Below, piece by piece: positions 57,641 through 64,000 of a stretch of DNA of 64,000 nucleotides. This stretch comes from Diplolepis rosae (taxonomy: Eukaryota > Arthropoda > Insecta > Hymenoptera > Diplolepididae). Every line of letters starts with the position of its first letter. Position 1 is the first letter of the stretch. The position numbers and the translations under genes were made by a program. Where the stretch lies: NCBI GenBank assembly GCA_030998225.1, contig JAPYXD010000403.1, positions 3,038,001 to 3,102,000 on the forward strand, written 5' to 3'. The notes under the pieces were generated by a model. That model made no database searches, was not told the origin of the DNA, and saw only the letters and a program-made list of their open reading frames with translations.

Positions 57641-60149
57641 ATGGCTCGCACTTTCCCCTCTTGCTGTGTACGCGTCTTCTGACTGTATTAACGGGTTCGT
57701 GGTACGGCTTGAGCTTACTGACGTGTATATTTCGTTGGTATTTTCCTTGACCGTCTTGGAGGTCTACTATAACGGGTGATAGTTTCTGCTTTACAATGTA
57801 GGGCCCATCGTATTTTTCGGCCAGCTTTGCTTTAAAATTTGCAGTTATGACTGAGAGGTGCTGCGTTTTTTTGAGCATGCGGTCTCCCACTGCCGGTGTC
57901 CAATCTCTTCGCCTCAGGTCGTAATACCGTTGTTGCTTCTGAAAGCTCTGGGCGGTTTTGGTTTTTGCCATTTCCAGGGCGTCCTGTAATTTCTTGATTC
58001 GTTCTTTGTGCCCGTCTCTCTGTGAAAGCGTGGCTTCTCGGGCTAGACTGCCAGGGCTGACCAATTCCCAGCCAAAATTTAGGTATGCCGGTGTATGTGC
58101 CGTCGTTTCATGCTGAGACGTATAATAGGCAAATGCTAGTTCTGCCAGGTTCTTGTCCCAGTTCTTCTGGTTTTCCTTAGTGTTTTGTGCGATCATGGTT
58201 TTGATGACCCGGTTTGCCCTCTCTACTGGATTGCACTGCGGTGTGTACGATGGCGCTGGTCGATTTTTGATGTGCAGTGCTAAGAGGAGGTCCTGGAATT
58301 CACGGCTCGTGAACTGACGCCCATTATCGGATATGACGATTTTAGGACAACCGTACCTCAGGCAAATCTGGGTTTTTAGTACCTCTGCCACTGCTCTTCC
58401 GGTTGCCTTCCCCAGAGGGTGCAGCTCGACCCACTTCGTGCAGCGGTCCTGTGTGACCAAAAGCCAAGTGTGGCCAGCCGTGGATCGTGGTAATGGTCCT
58501 ATCAGGTCGGTGGAGACCATATCCCAGGGTCTTTCCACGTTGGTGGCACGCATTTTTCCAGCGGTTGCTTGTTGCTGTGCCTTATACTTTTGGAAACTAA
58601 GGCAACGTCGTACATATTTTGCAGCTGTCCTCAAAGTTCCTGGCCAGTAATATTGGCGGGACAGGCGCACCAGTGTCTTCGCTATTCCCAGGTGACCTGC
58701 CGTTGGCTCCTCGTGGCTTTCCCTCAGCACCCTTTCCTGTTCGACTCGGGGCACACATATTTTCCACTGGTCGCCTGGGTCGGTGTCGATAAAGTCCAAG
58801 GTGTGCAGGATGAGTCGATATAATCTTCCGTCCCTGAGAGTGTATTCTGGGTGGCTCTTTGGGTCTGCTTCGACCATCTTCATGCGGCGATGGTACCAGT
58901 CTGTTGGGTTGGAGATTCCGCAGGCTGGTAATGGCTGGCGCGAGAGGGTGTCCGCTAGCAGGTTTTCACTCCCCTTCCTATATTTTATCGTGAAGTCCCA
59001 TTGGGCTAGCTCCATGGCCCAACGGGGGAGGCGGCCGGAGGGGTTGTCCATCTATCCGAGCCATTTTAAAGATAAATGGTCCGTGAGGATGGTAAAATGG
59101 TACCCCTCAAGGTAGTCCCGCATTTTCCAAATTCCCCACTTGACCGCTAGACACTCGAGTTCCGTTGTGGAGTAGTTTATCTCGGTTTTTGACAGTGATC
59201 GGCTGGCGTAGACGATTATCCGTTCCCCTTGCTCCCCTGGCTGGGACAGTGCGGCCCCAAGCCCTTCTTGGCTGGCGTCGGTCTGTAGTGTGAAGGGTTT
59301 GGTCCAGTCTGGACAAACCAACACCGGTGCTGTGGTTAGTCGTTCTTTTAGGCCGTCGAAAGCCTTTTGTTGTTCCTCGCCCCACTCCCATTTGGCTTTC
59401 TTCCTTAATAGCCGGTGCAAGGGGGCGGCCACGTGGGCGACGTCTTTGATGAACCGTCTGTACCATGATATTAGCCCCAGAAAACGGCGAGCCTCCTTAA
59501 GGTTCCTAGGTGGTGTTAGCTCCTTTATCGCGGCCACCTTGCTGGGGTCGGTCCGGAGCCCTTGTTGATCGACGATGTGACCCAGATATTTAAGTTCCGC
59601 CCGGAAGAATCTACATTTCTCCGGGTTCGGCTTTAGCCTGGCGTCGTATAGTTTTTGAAATACTTCGGTTAATATTTCTAAGTGTTTCAAAAAGGTGGTG
59701 GTACACACCACTATGTCGTCCAAGTAGGCGAACGCGTGGGGTGCCATGTCAGGAGTGATCACTTGATCTAGTAGTCTCTGAAATGTGGAAGGCGCGGAAT
59801 GAAGACCGAAAGGCATGACGTTAAATTCGTACAAGCCTCGTCCCGAGACTGTAAAGGCGGTGAGAGGCTTACTTGCCTCCGTTAATGGCACGTGCCAGTA
59901 GCCGTTATTGAGGTCGATGGTGGACAGGTACCGCGCCCCTCGGAGCTTATCAAGTGTCGCGTTCACTTGCGGGAGAGGGTATGCGTCCCTTTTTGTCACG
60001 GTATTTAGCCTGCGAAAGTCGGCACAAAACCTGGGTTTGCCGTCCTTCCGACGAGTAATTACCACCGGTGAGCTCCATGGGCTTTTTGACGACCGGACCA
60101 CTCCTTCGTTGAGCATTTTCTCCAGTTCTTCATTGATGATCTTCTGCAT
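57612..60149 (-). pseudogene. pol: Gypsy pol: RT, RNase H, integrase with stops
   Basis: Two long frames in the same register, 60149-59052 and 59051-57612, separated by a TAG just after SLKWLG. RT: SPWSSPVVITRRKDGKPRF, FAYLDDIVV. RNase H: QTDASQEG, ELECLA, LTDHLSL. Integrase: zinc finger HEEP, GHLG and CLSFQK, where the second finger Cys is Phe; catalytic STDLIG, ISDNGRQF, NPVERANR; then KYDGPYIV. Another TAA lies upstream of MQKIINEELE, where PIKKR should run into RPRNP. The catalytic residues are intact, so inactivation is by stops. Confidence 0.92.
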
Positions 60150-60242
60150 GGCGGGATTTCTCGGGCGTTATCGTTTTTTTATAGGCGTCGTGTCCTCGAG
60201 CCATTTTTATTGTTTTATGCGGTGTGTAACACCATTGACTTG

Positions 60243-60665
60243 TTATAAACGTTCAAACTGGCGGCTCAGAAATCTCCCGGCCTGGGCCCTCTCCCTCCTG
60301 CTCAGGTTTTCCATTGCAACGGGTCCCTGGATGGCGCAGGCGTGTCTCGGGTCCTGGTTGCCCTTTTGCGTGATTTCGACTCCATTGAGAAATATCCGAA
60401 GTTTGAGTCGGAATAAAATGTCCATCCCGAGCAAGACGCCCGGACTCAGGGTGGGCAATTCCATAAATTCCGCCTGGATTTTCTGGTTGGCCGCGATGAT
60501 CGTGCCGGTGATCCTTCCTCCTAGGTCGACGATTGTCCCATCGGCCATGACGGCTGTTTCGCCGCTGTCAGCTATCTCCCAGTCCTCTTGTCGGCACTGT
60601 TGTGCGTGCTTACGGTCGAGGTAGGATCGGACCGATCCCGGGTCGACGAGGGCGGTCGTTCACTT
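60243..60665 (-). pseudogene. Gypsy aspartic protease region
   Basis: Lies between gag and RT. The active-site motif reads ALVDPGSVRSYL, with Pro where the family has Ser or Thr (DS/TG). The C-terminal box LLGMDIL is present about 75 residues on. A TGA precedes TTALVD where the context (VKVGRK.TTALVD) suggests a lost Trp or similar. This frame is -1 to gag, so gag-pol expression would have needed a frameshift near 60670-60680. Confidence 0.75.
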
Positions 60666-60676
60666 TCGCCCGACCT

Positions 60677-61901
60677 TTACTTTGATGAAGGGCCTTGGGT
60701 GGGTGCTGCTGGTTTCTCGGGCCGGGCTGCAGGTCTGGTTGGCCCGGCCCACTTGTCGTTTCCCGACTTTGGGCACTGACATTCTCGGGTCAGAATGTCC
60801 TCCTTGCCACACCAAGAGCAAAACCGTTTGGGTGGGTTGCGGCAGTTAAAGCGATTGTGTCCCCGTTGTCCGCACTTCCAGCAGCATTCCTCCCTTACGA
60901 ATGCTACCTGCAGGGGGTGTGCTGGTCGGCTGAATTTGCTCCCGGCTTTTGTCTCTGTTGTGCCCTCTCGGGGTAGTTGTGCCTGGACCTCCTCGATCTC
61001 CTGGACTCGCTGAATGAGCTCTTCTGGGGTCGTGGCCTCTCTTGGCCGTATAAGCAATCGCAGCCCGGGCTTCATATTGTGATATAGGGCCTCCATAATC
61101 CTTTCGTGATTGAAGCCCCCTCGTCGACGCATGAGAGTTAGTAGCGACGTGGCATAGCTACGTATAGATTCTCTGGACCCTTGCCGACGCTCGCTTATTT
61201 GTTGGTCAAGGTGCCTTCTTTCCCCCGGCGATAGGTAAAAATCCCTATGGCCCTGTTCTAGTTCTTCCCACGTGGTTATGGAGGACGCGCAGTTCCGGTA
61301 CCATAACTGTGCGTCTCCTCGCAGGAGTTCGGGAAAACCCCGCAGCAGTTGTTCGTCGGACAACTGGTAGGCCCTCTGCAATTCGCGTACCCTCTCTAGG
61401 AATTCGTAGACGCCTCGGCCGTCGAAGTGGCAGCTCCATTTCCTCATTTGATCGAGGGTATGGCCGGTTGATTGTCTGCTTTGGTGTGAAAGCATATCAC
61501 CATGGGCCATTGCTTGGCGGCTTGTGCTCGGCGGGTGGTTTGCATAGCGCCCTGGCGGTGGTATGTGCTGCTCTGGGGTGGAGCCCATCGGCGGGCCCTG
61601 TGCTTGCTCCTCTTCCGGGTTTATGGCAATCACCTCTCTTCGCGTGGACGATGCTACCAGGATCTCCTTCAAACCGTTTAGTTCGGCTTCCATTTGCTCG
61701 AGATCGTTGGTCCGGTCGGAATCCTCCTTGTAGTCTGGAGGGTCTCGAGGTTTCTCAGTGAATATGTCTGGGTGCTGGCGGGCGAAAGACACTAATCGTT
61801 GTCGTAGCACCGCCAGGGAGCCGCTAGTATCCAGTTCGTATTTTTCAAGCTCCAGGATGAGCTAATCTTTCGTTAAACGGTAAATCCACGAGACCGCCAT
61901 G
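60677..61901 (-). pseudogene. gag: Gag with SAP-like N-terminus and two zinc knuckles
   Basis: The original start is probably the ATG at 61901 (MAVSWIYRLTKD), followed by TAG at 61865-61863 and then LILELEKYELDTSGSLAVLR, a pattern like a SAP DNA-binding domain (LxxELxKxxLDTSGxxxxLRxRL). The ATG at 61810 is downstream of this. The capsid region contains FDGRGVYEFLERVREL and ends before two CCHC knuckles, CWKCGQRGHNRFNC and CSWCGKEDILTREC. A Pro/Lys tail ends at 60677. Except for the TAG the frame is open. Confidence 0.85.
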
Positions 61902-62093
61902 GTTTACGGTTATAATTTCTGGTTCTGGTGTCTTCTTCTTTGAAGCGTAGAAAGCTGGTTGATTCTCGGGCTTAGCGGTAGTCAAGGCGCGTTAAGGTTA
62001 CGATGTGATCGCTGCGGTATCAGACGATAGACTGCCTTTCCCGGCCGAACGCTCGCTTTATATAGGCCTGTGCCCCCACTTTGCTTCTTTCGA

Positions 62094-62111
62094 GTCCCTG
62101 TTCGGGCGCCA
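62094..62111 (-). promoter_or_regulatory. Primer-binding site, tRNA-Lys type
   Basis: Minus strand reads TGGCGCCCGAACAGGGAC, 18 bases directly next to the 5' LTR end. This is the sequence complementary to the 3' end of tRNA-Lys3 known from lentiviruses. It fixes the inner border of the LTR at 62112 and the transcription direction as leftward. Confidence 0.88.
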
Positions 62112-62824
62112 TGTAACATCCCTACTTTCCCCCTGGTTGCCAGACGCTTCAGTCAGCCAGGGTTCGGTAGGAGTGGGGGAGTAGGGAATGAAAATAATGG
62201 GTGGAATATAATTAGTATAAAAGCTTTATTTAGAAAATATGTAAGAAGATAAGAATATAAACAATATTAGTATAAATATATTGTTCTAAGTTACGTCGGA
62301 AACGGTGCGAGTGTAAATGTGTGAATGGATATAAACTAAAAGAGCTTGGTGTGCCGGTGTCCGTGTAATAGAGTTTGAATTTACGTGTGCGTGTGTGCGT
62401 GTGTGTGCGTGCGCGAAAGCGTGACGTATGGTCGCCGGAATGTGTGAAAGCGGAGAGGAAGAGGTGAGGAAAAGCTGGGCTCTGGCCTATTGGTTCGTGT
62501 TCTGGAATAAATGAAAATAGTGTTTACTTATTGTTTGCGCTGTGATATGGAGCACGAGCCCCCGGGTAACGTTCAAATCACCCCCGCCGTCCCCCGTCCC
62601 TCAGGTACGTACGGTCCGTCTAGTCGGAGTCAAGTCCGTGTCGTCGTAGGGCAGGGCGCTTCCAGCGGTATCTGGGTCCGCGCCCCGCCCTCAAGACCCC
62701 GGCCATGGCGGTATCCAGGGGGCCGGGGTTTCGGGTTTGTCGTTCGGTCGGTTATCAGGAAAGAAGGGGGAGGAGGAAGTGGTCTCGCGTGATTGGTGGG
62801 GTCCGGTATTAGTCTTCGTAACAC
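62112..62824 (-). repeat. 5' LTR of minus gypsy
   Basis: About 713 bp, from TGTTACGAAG (62824, minus strand) to GGGATGTTACA (62112). The part 62112-62583 is nearly identical to the 3' LTR (55474-55949). The U3 part (62584-62824) is unrelated to that of the 3' LTR and has no TATA box or 146-bp repeats. Confidence 0.8.
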
Positions 62825-63195
62825 GCCTTTCCAAACATTCCAAATTGATTGAATCTTAGCCCAGGTAAAAGAAGAAATTCTTGACTTTCTATTGTATATA
62901 TAAAAAGGAACACGAAATCCATGGGAGTTGAGATTTCGATGTTCTCCTGAGTGCATAAATTCGTCTCACTTTCAAGAAATTTAAATTTCCAAGCTAATCT
63001 TAAGACGAATCGACACACATTAGTGTTCTGCCGACTCGAAGCCGATCCTCGGCAGCAGGTAGGAGACCGAGGCAATTGAGGCAATAAATGCAACCTCTAT
63101 GAAACAAGGGTCTTTCATTATAGCTTAAAATGAAAATTAATCTTATGCAACCCTTCCAATCGATCAGTTTTTTCTGATTTTCGAATTATCAAAAA
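62825..63195 (-). repeat. Repeat R, copy 3 (inverted)
   Basis: Starts right at the gypsy LTR edge and matches the complement of 45765-46145 throughout (for instance ACACGCCTTTCC, TGAGCCAGG-like and AAGGGTTGCATAAGATTAAT phrases). It is cut at the left by the gypsy insertion, which therefore landed in or beside this repeat. Confidence 0.72.
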
Positions 63196-63199
63196 ATTA

Positions 63200-64000
63200 A
63201 CATGAAACACTGCTCATATGTGAGTAAAACGTATGTGATATACGTAAAGGAATTAGATTTCTAAAATTTGATAACATGATAATGATTTGAACGAGCTTTA
63301 GGAATTTTGGGAAAAATATTTTCTCTTTAATGTTACCGTGACATGTTTCCGGTAAATGTGTACAAAAAATCTTGTTTGACTTTTTTTATTGATTGAAACA
63401 AGCTGAAATTGCTATTTCTAGAAACTTTTGTTTCTTAGAAAAAAACTGATTAGAGATTGCCATGCAACGGTTCGGGTTTCAAATGCATATAATAATGTTG
63501 TGGAAAGAACATCGTTTCTCATTTGTTAAAAAAAATTTTTTTGTTTTGATGCTGTGAAAGCAACTCATTCCTAATTGCAATTAATTTTATCAATATGAGA
63601 AGTTTTAGGGATATTTTGAAGTCTGCCGTCGAGTCGTCTTTGACACTTTTATCACACAAAATATGAAATTGTACTCGGCTTTTTTTGCTCTCGACGCAAG
63701 GATTACCTTTAACAGAAACTTGTAATCAGATTGAATGTAATAAAGTATATTTTTGTTCGAATATTCAATTCTATCAAATTCAAGTTCAACGATTTCTTAT
63801 AAAGTGTATCACTCATTGCCACATCACCCATGAGGTAGAGTAATTTTTGGTGCGTTTTATTTTGAGTAGTGTCACGTGTAGGCCTATTCCGCTAAATTTT
63901 ATTTCAATGTTAACTATTAATTCATTATCAGCCATTTTTAGTCCTAAATATCTAAAAACCAGTTATGAGCATCCAAATGTAGCACTAAATAGCTAAACAA
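63200..64000. other. No gene seen
   Basis: AT-rich to the end of the window, with no frame or terminus that I can support. Confidence 0.55.

Larger units (their letters stand above)
55474..62824 (-). mobile_element. Minus-strand Ty3/gypsy element, dead
   Basis: Reads leftward: 5' LTR (62824-62112), tRNA-Lys-type primer site, gag, protease, pol, third ORF, hairpin plus purine tract, 3' LTR (56796-55474). The LTRs share their last ~476 bases (R-U5) but not U3. Flanks are AACACG on the left (55468-55473) and AACACGCC on the right (62821 on), where the right match overlaps the LTR end and may be chance. The element is GC-rich compared with its AT-rich host. Stops in gag, protease and pol make it inactive. 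Confidence 0.88.

Noticed and set aside
55468..62826. AACACG as target duplication of the minus gypsy
   Set aside because: The right copy overlaps the LTR end and also belongs to repeat R, so it cannot be called a duplication.

Overview
The window looks like a transposon-dense, AT-rich arthropod (most likely insect) genomic region. I see no intact single-copy host gene. What can be recognised is a layered graveyard of mobile elements typical of insect genomes: Ty3/gypsy, R1-like LINE, Penelope-like, mariner, hAT, MULE, CACTA-like, pogo and piggyBac-like elements, several solo LTRs, and one endogenous non-retroviral viral element. GT-AG introns in one gene (20.3-20.8 kb) and polymerase II-style TATA and AATAAA signals in the LTRs support a eukaryote. 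The species cannot be fixed; a hymenopteran is plausible only because such element mixtures are common there.

Layout. 1-8.9 kb: an old gypsy element whose RNase H-to-integrase linker is split by a younger gypsy element (1524-6489, 4-bp target duplication AGAT). A CARD-like reading frame follows its integrase directly. 11.2-12.5 kb: a solo LTR (duplication CCTT) cutting the end of a cysteine-rich ORF. 15.0-16.7 kb: a dead mariner-type transposase. 16.7-17.7 kb: a chuvirus-like glycoprotein fossil on the minus strand carrying an LTR fragment. 18.0-20.8 kb: a CACTA-like transposase, a tRNA-like sequence and a three-exon DUF4806-like gene. 21.1-23.6 kb: a Penelope-like element with RT, GIY-YIG nuclease and a hammerhead-like core. 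25.0-26.1 kb: a second solo LTR of the 11.2-kb family (duplication CCAT). 31-34.6 kb: a decayed MULE-like element with a Ulp1-type protease, followed by a 2.07-kb element with terminal inverted repeats of over 400 bp. 37-46 kb: a piggyBac-type MITE, copies of an unnamed repeat, structured hairpin repeats, a Q-rich gag-like relic and an LTR full of tandem repeats. 47.5-49.3 kb: a THAP fragment and an R1-like LINE fragment. 49.5-54.4 kb: two hAT fragments in inverted orientation, one split by a 2.4-kb LTR-like insertion (duplication GTAT). 54.8-55.2 kb: a pogo/Tigger relic. 55.5-62.8 kb: a nearly complete but dead gypsy element on the minus strand with gag, protease, pol, a third ORF, tRNA-Lys-type primer site and two unlike LTRs.

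Most protein-coding relics have stops, frameshifts or deletions, so they are fossils. The parts most worth following are structural: hairpin elements with conserved 56-nt loops but different self-complementary arms, hammerhead-like cores whose stem II covaries between copies, triplicated hairpins at 39.4 kb, the CARD-like frame behind a retrotransposon integrase, and the mismatched LTRs of the minus-strand gypsy element. All family calls come from reading motifs by eye; no database search was possible.
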